From Liolophura sinensis (Eukaryota; Mollusca; Polyplacophora; Chitonida; Chitonidae): a stretch of DNA of 64,000 nucleotides. Position 1 is the stretch's first letter. Each line of letters starts with the position of its first letter. A model generated the notes under the pieces. It did not search any database, was not told where the DNA came from, and saw nothing but the letters and a program-made list of their open reading frames with translations. Of this stretch, positions 1 through 11,500 are shown one piece after another. Both the position numbers and the translations under genes were made by a program. The stretch is taken from positions 503,501 to 567,500 of the forward strand of contig NC_088303.1 in NCBI RefSeq assembly GCF_032854445.1, written 5' to 3'.

Positions 1-838
1 TGTCTATCTTACACTGTTCTACAGGGACAAATACCACCTCTTCCCCTAAGGACCTTCTCAAGTTCACAAACGTTCACCTCAGTTTTCTGTCGTTCGTCTA
101 TTTAAAATCACTGAATGTGACACCTATTTCATTTCTTTTTCAGATGCCCATAGTATAGTAAATGTGATCAAAAATAGTTGCCTAACATTTTTGACAGGTC
201 ACATGATATGTTATGCCTTTCTGCGCTTACCGATGAAAGAGTTCCAACTCGTGATTCCCCTATTGGTTAAAATTGATAACATGGCGGCGCTTTCATTTTT
301 TCTTCCTGTACGATTTTACAAGAAATTGAACGGCGATACCTTAATTATGCAACACCGCCACCAAAATAAATATGTACGCTTTTAAATCAGATAGGATAAC
401 CTATCAATACTATTAGAGGGACTACATTCCGTCTAGTGATCTTCCCTTCATGAACCTTAAAGTTTTGCCCCACAGTTTTCGTTGTCTTTCGTCAAATAAC
501 TAAATGACGAACAATATATAATAAATGTGAAAGGAAGTCCACCGTATAATAACACCTCCAAGAGGCCTGTCGTTAAACTGCTGGCAGGTCGTCAAATGCA
601 TTACATATCAGCTCTGTACAACTGTCTAACTATAACATCACTAGGCACAAATTTCAACTAACCCTCTTCAAAGAGGGGAAAACAATTTTCTTCCTTTTTA
701 TTCATTTACAAGGTTTTACTTCTCAGCATCCATGTTAGAGATTTGTGAGCGGACAAAACTTTTGTTAGTGCACATTTTCAAAGTGTTCCGGAGAATACCA
801 TGATTACAGCATTTCTGCATGAACTTTTGTATTTTCAG
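1..838. other. Probable last intron of the upstream paralogue gene; no feature seen
   Basis: No convincing exon, transposon or array was found here. It directly precedes a good 3' splice site (TGTATTTTCAG ending at 838), so I infer that it is intron of the gene ending at 987. Polypyrimidine-AG sites near 24 and 142 are followed by frames without the cysteine pattern of this gene family. Confidence 0.4.
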
Positions 839-987
839 TGTGCACCGCGCAGAATAGCACCCATTCTTGGTGTGTCGACATCGGGTCTGAGGGGTTTCCA
901 CGGATCATCAACGGGGTTCACTACCACGACTGCATGTGTTCAAAAAATGGAAACGGACTAAGCTATCAGTGTTACCTACTGGAATGA
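839..987 (+). CDS. Terminal exon of a cysteine-rich secreted protein (paralogue of the 19.8-38.8 kb gene)
   Basis: After the acceptor TGTATTTTCAG the exon reads in phase 1 (two bases finish a codon). It encodes a 48-residue module starting C-T-A-Q-N and ending Q-C-Y-L-L-E before TGA at 985-987. Cysteines follow C, C, then CxC, then one last C near the stop. The terminal exon at 38647-38789 has the same layout: entry phase 1, start xC, VNG before a C.C pair, a final C 4-5 residues before the stop, and AATAAA shortly downstream. The module resembles a short von Willebrand type C-like unit; this family link is inferred. The rest of the gene must lie to the left of the window. It is too short to stand out as an ORF and was found by splice phase. 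Confidence 0.68.
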
Positions 988-1058
988 GAGCTCTGGGTGT
1001 TCAAGGGAAGGAACCTGTCTCGCCTCTGCCTTTTCTATGTAAAAGAAGACCAGGTGAA

Positions 1059-1064
1059 AATAAA
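1059..1064 (+). promoter_or_regulatory. Candidate polyadenylation signal AATAAA
   Basis: AATAAA lies 72 bases after the TGA at 985-987, with a second AATAAA at 1091-1096. The spacing suits the 3' end of the gene whose last exon is 839-987. The 43-bp minisatellite begins about 50 bases later. Confidence 0.5.
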
Positions 1065-1140
1065 TGTCACAAATACCGTTTGTCAATGTAAATAAAAACG
1101 TTTAAAAGTTCCCCATACATGCTGTTAGCATTTCCCCTTT

Positions 1141-4100
1141 TATCACTAAGGTTAACCATCTGGATCTGGTAAGCGTAAATAATAGCAACTAGGGTTAACC
1201 ATCAGGATCTGGTAAGCGTAAACAATAACCACAAGGTTAACCATCAGGATCTGGTAAGGGTAAACATTAACTACTAGGGTTAACCATCAGGATCTGGTAA
1301 GCGTAAACAATAACCACAAGGGTTAACCACAGGATCTGGTAAGGGTAAACAATAACTACTAGGGTTAACCATCAGAGTCTAGTAAGCGTAATCAATAACC
1401 AAAAGGGTTAACCATCAGAGCCTGGTAAGCGTAATCAATAATCACAAGGGTTAACCATCAGAATATGGTAAGCGTAATCAATAACCACAAGGGTTAACCA
1501 TCAGAGTCTAGTAAGCGTAATCAATAACCAAAAGGGTTAACCATCAGGATATTGTAAGCGTAAACAATAACCACAAGGGTTAACCATTAGGATCTAGTAA
1601 GCGTAAACAATAACCACAAGGGTTAACCATTAGGATCTAGTAAGCGTAAACAATAACCACAAGGGTTAACCATCACGATATGGTAATCGTAAACAATAAC
1701 CACAAGGGTTAACCATCACGATATGATAAGCGTAATCAATAACCACAAGGGTTAACCATTAGGATCTGGTAAGGGTAAACAATAACTACTAGGGTTAACC
1801 ATCAGAGCCTGGTAAGCGTAATCAATAATCACAAGGGTTAACCATCAGAATATGGTAAGCGTTATCAATAACCACAAGGGTTAACCATCACGATATGGTA
1901 AAGGTAAACAATAACCACAAAGGTTAACCATCAGGGTATGGTAAGCGTAATCAATAACCACAAGGGTTAACCATCAGGATATGGTAAGTGTAATCAATAA
2001 CCACAAGGGTTAGCCATCAGGATCTGGTAAGCGTAATCAATAGCCACAAGGGTTAACCATCACGATATGGTAAAGGTAAACAATAACCACAAGGGTTAAC
2101 CATCACGATATGGTAAGCGGAAACAATAACCACAAGAGTTAACCATCAGGATCTGGAAAGCGTAAACAATAACCACAAGGGTTAACCATCAGGATCTGGT
2201 AAGCGTAAACAATACCTATTAAAGTTAGCCATCAGGAACTTGTAAGCCTAAACAATAACCACAAAGGTTAACCATCAGAAACTAGTAAGCGTAAGCAATA
2301 ACCACAAGGGTTAACCATCAGGATCTGGTAAGGGTAAACAATAACCACAAGGGTTAAACATCAGAGTCTGGTAAGCGTAATCAATAACCACAAGGGTTAA
2401 GCATCACGATATGGTAAGCGTAAACAATAACCACAAGGGTTAACCATCAGGATCTAGTAAGCGCAGACAATAACAACAAGGGTTAACCATCAGGATATGG
2501 TAAGCGTAATCAATAACCACAAGGGTTAACCAACAGGATATGGTAAGGGTAAACAATAACCACTAGGTTTATCCATCACGATATGGTAACGGTAAACAAT
2601 AACCACAAAGGTTAACCATCAGGGTATGGTAAGCGTAATCAATAACCACAAGGGTTAACCATCAGGATATGGTAAGTGTAATCAATAACCACAAGGGTTA
2701 ACCATCAGGATATGGTAAGCGTAATCAATAACCACAGGGGTTAACCAACAGGATATGGTAAGGGTAAACAATAACCACTAGGTTTATCCATCACGATATG
2801 GTAACGGTAAACAATAACCACAAGGGTTAACCATCAGGATATGGTTAGCGGAAACAATAACCACAAGGGTTAACCGTCAGGATCTGGAAAGAGTAAACAA
2901 TAACCACAAGGGTTAACCATCAGGATCTGGTAAGCGTAAACAATACCTAATAAAGTTAGCCATCAGGAACTTGTAAGCCTAAACAATAACCAAAAAGGTT
3001 AACCATCAGAAACTAGTAAGCGTAAGCAATAACCACAAGGGTTAACCATCAGGATCTGGTAAGGGTAAACAATAACCACAAGGGTTAACCATCAGTCTGG
3101 TAAGCGTAATCAATAACCACAAGGGTTAAGCATCACGATATGGTAAGCGTAAACAATAACCACAAAGGTTAACCATCAGGATCTGGTAAGCGTAAACCAT
3201 AACAACAAGAGTTACCTATCACGATATGGTAAGCGTAATCAATAACCACAAGGGTTAACCATCAGGATATGGTAAGGGTAAACAATAACCACTAGGGTTA
3301 TCCATCACGATATGGTAAGCTTAAAAAATAACCACAAGGGTTAACCATCAGGATCTGGTAAGCGTAAACAATACCTATTAAAGTTAGCCATCAGGAACTT
3401 GTAAGCCTAAACAATAACCACAAAGGTTAACCATCAGAAACTAGTAAGCGTAAGCAATAACCACAAGGGTTAACCATCAGGATCTGGTAAGGGTAAACAA
3501 TAACCACAAGGGTTAAACATCAGAGTCTGGTAAGCGTAATCAATAACCACAAGGGTTAAGCATCACGATATGGTAAGCGTAAACAATAACCACAAGGGTT
3601 AACCATCAGGATCTAGTAAGCGCAGACAATAACAACAAGGGTTAACCATCAGGATATGGTAAGCGTAATCAATAACCACAAGGGTTAACCAACAGGATAT
3701 GGTAAGGGTAAACAATAACCACTAGGTTTATCCATCACGATATGGTAACGGTAAACAATAACCACAAAGGTTAACCATCAGGGTATGGTAAGCGTAATCA
3801 ATAACCACCAGGGTTAACCATCAGGATATGGTAAGTGTAATCAATAACCACAAGGGTTAACCATCAGGATATGGTAAGCGTAATCAATAACCACAAGGGT
3901 TAACCAACAGGATATGGTAAGGGTAAACAATAACCACTAGGTTTATCCATCACGATATGGTAACGGTAAACAATAACCACAAGGGTTAACCATCAGGATA
4001 TGGTTAGCGGAAACAATAACCACAAGGGTTAACCGTCAGGATCTGGAAAGAGTAAACAATAACCACAAGGGTTAACCATCAGGATCTGGTAAGCGTAAAC

Positions 4101-4583
4101 AATACCTAATAAAGTTAGCCATCAGGAACTTGTAAGCCTAAACAATAACCAAAAAGGTTAACCATCAGAAACTAGTAAGCGTAAGCAATAACCACAAGGG
4201 TTAACCATCAGGATCTGGTAAGGGTAAACAATAACCACAAGGGTTAACCATCAGTCTGGTAAGCGTAATCAATAACCACAAGGGTTAAGCATCACGATAT
4301 GGTAAGCGTAAACAATAACCACAAAGGTTAACCATCAGGATCTGGTAAGCGTAAACCATAACAACAAGAGTTACCTATCACGATATGGTAAGCGTAATCA
4401 ATAACCACAAGGGTTAACCATCAGGATATGGTAAGGGTAAACAATAACCACTAGGGTTATCCATCACGATATGGTAAGCTTAAAAAATAACCACAATGGT
4501 TAACCATCACGATATGGTAAAGGTAAACAATAACCACAAGAGTTAACCATCAGGATCTGGTAAGCGTAAACAATAACCACAAG
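1141..4583. repeat. Minisatellite A, ~43-bp unit, left block
   Basis: About 80 head-to-tail copies of a ~43-bp unit. Its most constant words are GGGTTAACCATCAGGATC, GGTAAGCGTAAACAAT and AACCACAAG. Variants (TATGG for TCTGG, AATC for AAAC, a TACCTATTAAAGTTAGCC form) recur in blocks. The array carries on beyond a retroelement insertion at 8011-9712 and was originally one locus. No coding function is seen. Confidence 0.95.
2190..4500. repeat. Higher-order duplication (period 1159 bp) inside minisatellite A
   Basis: Variant units recur in the same order at a fixed distance. The AATACCTATT variant occurs at 2211 and 3370, and the AATACCTAATAAAG variant at 2942 and 4101. Both pairs are 1159 bases apart with nearly identical neighbours. 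About two copies of a 1.16-kb higher-order block are present, which points to a recent block duplication. Confidence 0.85.
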
Positions 4584-4671
4584 CTTGCTTAAGTGGCATT
4601 TAGAAGTCGGTGAGGGGATACACTGGACAAGGCATTCTTATGGATGTACAACTTCTTGGTTTATTTAACAC

Positions 4672-4708
4672 AACGTTTCGATGCAGATACTAGCATCGTT
4701 ATCAAGTG
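4672..4708 (-). ncRNA. Hammerhead-like motif in the PLE terminal region (minus copy), probably inactive
   Basis: This is the inverted copy of the motif at 7924-7957: a TTGATAA core-like word, a CGATGC/GCATCG stem, then GAAAC. Penelope-like elements are known to carry hammerhead ribozymes in this region. Here the CUGANGA core reads TTGATAA, with conserved C3 and G8 replaced, so self-cleavage is doubtful. Confidence 0.4.
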
Positions 4709-4835
4709 AATGACATCAAAATTACCACTGCGCTTATATATGGCAAGGAGAAGCAAATGTCAACAGATAAAACAAAAAGAGGGTAACAGTCCTCAGGGGA
4801 TTAAGGTGTCCCTGGGGTGAGTGTTGGGGTACTGA

Positions 4836-5688
4836 CTAGGCTCGGTGGGGTTCCTGAGCGGTTTGGAGGATTAGCAGATCATAAGCTGAGGGGAGGTAGA
4901 TGGCCGTGATCTCTGTTCAGGCTGGCTTTAATCTCTTAATCTGGATGGCTTCCTGTAGTTTTCGTTTCTTCCAATGGGGCTGATTCATGTTAAGTGTCCT
5001 GACTGTATTCCAGTTGATGTTGTGGGATGGTTTTCATGTATGTGGTCAGATATGGCAGATTGGAGTCAAGTTTCTGTACTGATGATTGGTGTTCTTTAAT
5101 TCTGGTTTGAAGCGGTCTGCCTGTTTCACCTATGTAGGAGTTGTTGCAGCTGCATTTTAATTGGTAGACAACTCCTTTGGAAGGCTGGGGTTTGGTTGGT
5201 GTCTTCTTTCCTGTGGCATGTAGGTGGGTCTTTAGTGTGGTCAGGCTTCTGAAGACTGTTTCTAATCCAGTTGTCTGTTTTATTAGGCGGGCTATTTTGT
5301 GGCTGGTTGGACCTATGTAGGGGAGGTTGATTCGTATACCGGGGCCTTCCACGTGGACTCTAGACTGTTGATTGTGTTCAGGTTGCGAGGACTTCTGGAT
5401 GGTTTTATTTACTTGGTCTGCTGGGTATCCATTCAGGTGGGTGAAAACTGTGCGCAGGTGTTGGATCTCTTCATCTAAGTTGCTATTACAGATGAGTTTA
5501 GCTCTCTTTGTGAGGGTGGAGATGATGCCGGTCTTGGTTTTGGGCGGGTGGTTGGACTTGTAGTGGATGTACTGGTCGGAGTGGGTCGGTTTGCGGTACA
5601 CTGTGGTTTGGAGAGCGTCCGCTGTTCTCTTCACGTGGACATCTAGGAATGGTATTTGTTGGTCTTTTTCAGTTTCCATGGTGAATTT
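4836..5688 (-). pseudogene. Penelope-like ORF fragment: linker plus GIY-YIG endonuclease, frameshifted
   Basis: Reading leftward from the junction, the frame carries the linker (KFTMETEKDQQIPFLDVHV) and then the endonuclease motifs GVVYQLKC and SYIGETGRPLQTRIKEH. At 5060-5061 an A is missing from a homopolymer that has three As in the sister copy (7567-7569). This throws the last ~80 codons out of frame. The original stop corresponds to 4836-4838. The five-A run at 5665-5669, which is wrong in the plus copy, is correct here. Confidence 0.88.
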
Positions 5689-5690
5689 AT

Positions 5691-7794
5691 GCCCAGCTCC
5701 GCCAAGCACAGACCGAGGCAAACAGACAGCTCAACTCGAAAATCAAATCCAGCCAACAACAAAAGTTCAACAACCTTACGCAAAGTACACGAGAGCCAGC
5801 CCACCCACACCAGTCCGAGCTCGTGAGAACCCAGTACATCAACAAGACTGTGGTGAACCTAAGCACTAAAGCACTCACTCCCCACCAACTTAATCTACTA
5901 GCAAAGGGATTGAATTTTGTCCCAACCACCAAAACCATACCCAAGGATGACTTCATCGTAGACATCGAAGAAGGCCTACAACAATTAGCACCCGGGGGCC
6001 ACATCGACTACCTCCGCCACCAGATAGCATCCCTACTGGACAAAGCACAACCCCAACGAACCAACCTAACTAAAGAAGAAAGCAGAGCCCTGGCCGAACT
6101 GAAGAAAGACAAGTCCATAACCATAGCACCAGCTGATAAAGGAAAAGCCGCAGCCATTCTTGACAAAACAGATTTTAACAAACTGGTAGACAACTTACTA
6201 ACAGACCAGTCCACATACCGAACCCTGAAAACTGACCCCACCAACAAGTTTGACCGGCAACACAGATCCCTCCTGAACCAACTCAAAACCAGTGGTGAGA
6301 TCACACCTGAAATCCAACGTAAGTTAACAGTGCAACACCCCCGTGCACCGTATGCCCGTGCAACCATCAAAATCCACAAGGACCCTGTAAAAGCCAGGTT
6401 ACTGATATGCTCCAGAGGAACTGTCTTCTATAACACTGCCCAGTACCTCACGAGACTACTATCACTATGGTCTAAGGCTGCCGACTCCTTTATCAAAGAC
6501 TCAGCTGACTTCTGTAACAAAATACGTCAGATCAATGAACCCTGCAAACTTGTGAGCTACGATGTTATTGACCTATTCACCAATGTCCCAACCAGCCAAG
6601 CCCTAGATGTCATAAGAGACAAGATAACAACCACTCCACCGACGACATCCCTATCCCCAGATAATATCATCCGCCTACTGGACTGTTGCCTGTCATCCAC
6701 TTACTTCACTTGGGGTGACACAATTTATGAGCAGATCCATGGCCTCCCCATGGGATCCCCACTATCCCCGATTGTCTCCGAGATCTACCTAACTGAACTA
6801 GAGAACAAAGCCTTAGCCACGTCACCCATCCAGCCCATCTGTTGGATGCGAAAAGTGGACGATACCTTCGTCGCACTTCAACACCACCAAGATCCATCTG
6901 CCTTACTTGACCACCTAAATTCACAACACCAACGCATCAAATTCACCATGGAAACTGAAAAAAGACCAACAAATACCATTCCTAGATGTCCACGTGAAGA
7001 GAACAGCGGACGCTCTCCAAACCACAGTGTACCGCAAACCGACCCACTCCGACCAGTACATCCACTACAAGTCCAACCACCCGCCCAAAACCAAGACCGG
7101 CATCATCTCCACCCTCACAAAGAGAGCTAAACTCATCTGTAATAGCAACTTAGATGAAGAGATCCAACACCTGCGCACAGTTTCCGCCCACCTGAATGGA
7201 TACCCAGCAGACCAAGTAAATAAAACCATCCAGAAGTCCTCGCAACCTGAACACAATCAACAGTCTAGAGTCCACGTGGAAGGCCCCGGTATACGAATCA
7301 ACCTCCCCTACATAGGTCCAACCAGCCACAAAATAGCCCGCCTAATAAAACAGACAACTGGAATAGAAACAGTCTTCAGAAGCCTGACCACACTAAAGAC
7401 CCACCTACATGCCACAGGAAAGAAGACACCAACCAAACCCCAGCCTCCCAAAGGAGTTGTCTACCAATTAAAATGCAGCTGCAACAACTCCTACATAGGT
7501 GAAACAGGCAGACCGCTTCAAACCAGAATTAAAGAACACCAATCATCAGTACAGAAACTTGACTCCAAATCTGCCATATCTGACCACATACATGAAAACC
7601 CATCCCACAACATCAACTGGAATACAGTCAGGACACTTAACATGAATCAGCCCCATTGGAAGAAACGAAAACTACAGGAAGCCATCCAGATTAAGAGATT
7701 AAAGCCCAGCCTGAACAGAGATCACGGCATCTACCTCCCCTCAGCTTATGATCTGCTAATCCTCCAAACCGCTCAGGAACCCCACCGAGCCTAG
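5691..7794 (+). pseudogene. Penelope-like RT + GIY-YIG endonuclease ORF, one frameshift
   Basis: The frame is open from the truncation junction (no stop between 5691 and 5823, so no start codon need exist here) to 7130. It resumes one frame over and ends at 7794. RT landmarks in order are: ADKGKAAAI (near 6130), motif A YDVIDLFTNVP (near 6560-6590), motif B GLPMGSPLSPI (near 6740-6775) and motif C RKVDDTF (near 6850-6870). The endonuclease motifs VVYQLKC and YIGETGRPLQTRIKEH sit near 7455-7540. The six-A run at 6958-6963 has one base more than the five-A run in the inverted sister copy and breaks the frame between RT and endonuclease. Apart from this and the 5' truncation the ORF looks intact, so the insertion is young. 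Confidence 0.9.
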
Positions 7795-7923
7795 TCAGTA
7801 CCCCAACACTCACCCCAGGACACCTTAATCCCCTGAGGACTGTTTACCCTCTTTTTGTTTTATCTGTTGACATTTGCTTCTCTTGCCATATATAAGCGCA
7901 GTGGTAATTTTGATGTCATTCAC

Positions 7924-7957
7924 TTGATAACGATGCTAGTATCTGCATCGAAACGTT
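7924..7957 (+). ncRNA. Hammerhead-like motif in the PLE 3' terminal region (plus copy), probably inactive
   Basis: TTGATAA at 7924-7930 is followed by a six-base stem CGATGC (7931-7936) / GCATCG (7945-7950) with an eight-base loop. Then come GAAA (7950-7953) and CGT. The order matches core-stem II-GAAA of a hammerhead ribozyme, known from PLE terminal repeats. The core deviates at C3 and G8, which are needed for catalysis. Both copies share the deviation, so it predates this insertion. Confidence 0.42.
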
Positions 7958-8010
7958 GTGTTAAATAAACCAAGAAGTTGTACATCCATAAGAATGCCTT
8001 GTCCAGTGTA

Positions 8011-9712
8011 ATAACCACAAGGGTTAACCATCAGGATCTGGTCAGCGTAAACAATGCCTATTAAAGTTAGCCATCAGGAACTTGTAAGCGTAAACAATAA
8101 CCACTAAGGTTAACCATCGGAAACTAGTAAGCGTAAGCAATAACCACAAGGGTTAACCATCAGGATCTGATAAGTGTAATCAATAACCACTAGGGTTAAC
8201 CATCAGGATCTGGTAAGGGTAAACAATAACTACTAGAGTTAACCATCAGGAACTGGCAAGCTTAAACAATACCTATTAAAGTTAGCCATTAGGAACTTGT
8301 AAGCGTAAACAATTACCACTAAAGTTAACCATCAAAAACTGGTAAGCGTAAGCAATAACCACAAGGGTTAACCATCAGGATGTGGTAAGCATAATCAATA
8401 CCTATTAAAGTTAGCCATCAAGAAGTTGTAAGCGTAATTAATAACCACTAAAGTTAACCATCAGAAACTGGTAAGCGAAAGCAATAACCACTAGGGTTAA
8501 CCATCAGGATTTGCTAAGGGTAGACAATAACCACAAGGGTTAACCCTCAGGGTCTGGTAAGCGTAATCAATAACCACAAGGGTTAGCCATCACGATATGG
8601 TAAAGGTAAACAATAACCACAAGGGTTAACCATCAGGATATGGTAAGCGGAAACAAAAAACACAAGAGTTAACCATCAGGATCTGGAAAGCGCAAACAAT
8701 ACCTATTAAAGTTAGCCATCAGGAACTTGTAAGCGTAAACAATAACCACTAAGGTAAACAATCAGAAACTGGTAAGTGTAAGCAATAACCACTAGGGTTA
8801 ACCATCAGGATCTGGTAAGTGTAATCAATACCTATTAAAATTAGCCATCAGGAACTAGTAAGCGTAAACAATAACCACTAAAGTTAACCATCAGAAACTG
8901 GTAAGCGAAAGCAATAACCACAAGGGTTAACCATCATGATCTGCTAAGGGTAGACAATAACCACAAGGGTTAACCCTCAGGGTCTGGTAAGCGTAATCAA
9001 TAACCACAAGGGTTAACCATCAGGATTTGGTAAGGGTAAACAATAACTACTAGGGTTAACCATCAGAATCTGGTAAGGGTAAACAATAACTACAAGGGTT
9101 AACCATCAGGATGTGGCAAGCGTAAACAATACCTAATAAAATTAGCCATCAGGAACTTGTAAGCATAAACAATAACCACTAAAGTAAACAATCAGAAACT
9201 GGTAAGTGTAAGCAATAACCACTAGGGTTAACCATCAGGATCTGGTAAGTGTAATCAATACCTATTAAAATTAGCCATCAGGAACTAGTAAGCGTAAACA
9301 ATAACCACTAAAGTTAACCATCAGAAACTGGTAAGCGAAAGCAATAACCACAAGGGTTAACCATCATGATCTGCTAAGGGTAGACAATAACCACAAGGGT
9401 TAACCCTCAGGGTCTGGTAAGCGTAATCAATAACCACAAGGGTTAACCATCAGGATTTGGTAAGGGTAAACAATAACTACTAGGGTTAACCATCAGAATC
9501 TGGTAAGGGTAAACAATAACTACAAGGGTTAACCATCAGGATGTGGCAAGCGTAAACAATACCTAATAAAATTAGCCATCAGGAACTTGTAAGCATAAAC
9601 AATAACCACTAAGGCTAACCATCAGAAACTGGTAAGCGTAAGCAATAACCACTAGGGTTAACCATCAGGAACTTGCTAGCTTATAAACCACAAGGGTTAA
9701 CCATTAGAAACT
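8011..9712. repeat. Minisatellite A, right block (same ~43-bp unit)
   Basis: This continues the array interrupted by the Penelope insertion, with the same words (GGGTTAACCATCAGGATC, GTAAGCGTAA, AATAACCACAAG). It includes a second-level duplication: AATACCTATTAAAATTAGCC units occur 430 bases apart at 8827 and 9257 with matching neighbours. The array decays around 9670-9712. Confidence 0.94.
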
Positions 9713-9817
9713 GATAAGCCTATAACAACTCCTACTGTCATCGCATTTCATGTTTAATTTTGCAGTTCTTAGTAATATATTTCTTGTAAACATTATTTAA
9801 TAATCGTTTTTTCTTTA

Positions 9818-9935
9818 ATGCGTTGGAGTCTTACGCCGTAGTCAAGAATATTTCGCTTATGTTACCCCGACCAGCATTATGGAAGAGACCATACAGACCT
9901 CGGGGGACACACACGACCATCCGTAGGTAACCATG
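9818..9935 (-). mobile_element. SINE 3'-part relic
   Basis: Diverged match to the SINE tail seen elsewhere in the window: TTACGCCGTAGTCAAGAATATTTC, a shifted CCAGCATTATGG, then GGGGGACACACACGACCATCC. The tRNA-like head is missing. Confidence 0.7.
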
Positions 9936-10508
9936 AATAATAAAAGAAGCAATAAGTAAACAAATAAGCAAGCAAATGAGTACAAATAATTTAATAATAA
10001 CGTATGAAAATTGATTCCATAAATCACGGACATTGTTATGTGCTGTAAATTGATTTACGTTTGTCGATTGCTCAGTGTCCGTGCTAATCAATTAACCCCG
10101 GTTCTCCGTCGGGTCCGGTAGACGGCACCAGCTGTGTTTCGATCCTGCTACTGCGTCAGCTTGATGATAATAGACTAATTTTATCTGATTATAATCCGAT
10201 ACACACCGGCCATTGTTGCTAACACGCCCCACGCGTCCCGTGACCAATATTTCCAATCATAACTCTGAACATTCGTTGCCCACAAGTGGTTTGAAATCTA
10301 CATGAGGAGACAGCTTGAAAAGATTTCATTAAAAGTCAACAATGGTTTTCTATTCTTAATAGATTTTCAACATTTGATTGCGACTGTGTGTGTGTGTGTG
10401 TGTGTATGTGTCATTGTCATAAATAATAATCAGAGAAACAATAAGTTCTTATGTGGTCATCTGGACGTAGAGTGAAATACTCTTGGGAAGAGCAAAAAAT
10501 AAACAAGT
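9936..10508. other. No gene seen; short (GT)n tract
   Basis: Mostly AT-rich sequence without a credible reading frame. A (TG)n microsatellite occupies about 10385-10410. Confidence 0.6.
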
Positions 10509-11500
10509 TCTTACGATTTCCTGAATGCAATGTCATGTCATCATAAATCTCAGATTACATCCTGAATGCAATGCCATACCATAAATCTCAGATTACATCC
10601 TCAATGCAATACCATACCATAAATTACAGATTATATCCAGAATACAACGTCATACCATAAATCTCAGATTACATCCTCAATGCAATGCCATACCATATAT
10701 CCCAGATTACACCCTGAATACAATACCATATCATAAATCCCAGATAACATCCTGAATACAAAGCCAGACCATAAATCACAGATTACATCATGATCCAATG
10801 TAGTACCATAAATCAGTGATTATATCCTGAATGCAATGCCATACCATAAATCTGTGATTACATCCTGAATACGGAGTCAGGACATCCTGAATACAATGCA
10901 AAACTATAAATCTAGGATTACATCCTGAAAGCAATGTCATACCATAATCTCAGATAACATCCTGATGGAATGTCATAGTATAAATCTGTGATTAAATCTT
11001 AATATAATTCCATACAATAAATCTGTGATTACATCCTAACTACAATGCCATAGTGTAAATCTGTGATTATAATATTTTAAATACAATGCCGTACCATAAA
11101 TATGTGATTACATCCTGAAGACAATGTCATATATAAATCTGTGATCACATCCTAACTATAATGACATACCATAAATCTGTGATTGTGATATTTTAAATAC
11201 AATGCCATACCATAAATCTGTTGGTACGACAATCTGAATACAATGCCATACCATAAATCTGTGATTACATTCTGAATACAATGCCATACCATAAATCTGT
11301 GAGCACTACATCCTGAATACAATGTCATACCATATATGTGATCACATCCTGAAAACAATACCATACCATAAATATGTGATCACATCCTAATTATAATGCC
11401 ATACCATAAATCTGTGATTATGATATTTTAAATACAATACCATACCATAAATCTGTTGGTACGACATTCTGAATACAATGTCATACAATAAATCTGTGAT
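10509..11500. repeat. Minisatellite C, ~41-bp unit, left block
   Basis: About 24 degenerate copies with the words ATCCTGAATACAATGCCATA, CCATAAATCTGTGATTACA and variants (CTCAGATTACATCC at the left end). The same array resumes at 12618 beyond a reverse transcriptase relic. Confidence 0.92.

Larger units (their letters stand above)
4619..5688 (-). mobile_element. 5'-truncated Penelope-like copy, minus strand
   Basis: This is a close inverted match to 6940-8010. It runs from the 3' terminus (TACACTGGACAAGG at 4619) to an abrupt end within the RT-endonuclease linker at about 5688. It carries the endonuclease half of the ORF, the 3' UTR and the hammerhead-like segment. High identity to the plus copy indicates recent or simultaneous origin. 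Confidence 0.92.
4584..8010 (+). mobile_element. Penelope-like retroelement, head-to-head composite insertion in minisatellite A
   Basis: The insertion splits the array; the word ATAACCACAAG flanks both sides (4573-4583 and 8011-8021), a possible target duplication that the repeat itself obscures. It contains a 5'-truncated copy on the minus strand (4619-5688) joined head-to-head to a longer plus-strand copy (about 5689-8010). The outer ~1.07 kb on each side are inverted repeats of each other, so the whole forms a palindrome with a ~1.2-kb single-copy centre. The coding content (RT plus GIY-YIG endonuclease) defines a Penelope-like element. Inverted, truncated neighbouring copies are a known feature of that class. 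About 35 bases at 4584-4618 match neither copy nor array. Confidence 0.93.

Noticed and set aside
5372-5869. Plus-strand ORFs across the Penelope junction
   Set aside because: Antisense or out-of-frame shadows of the RT/endonuclease ORF.
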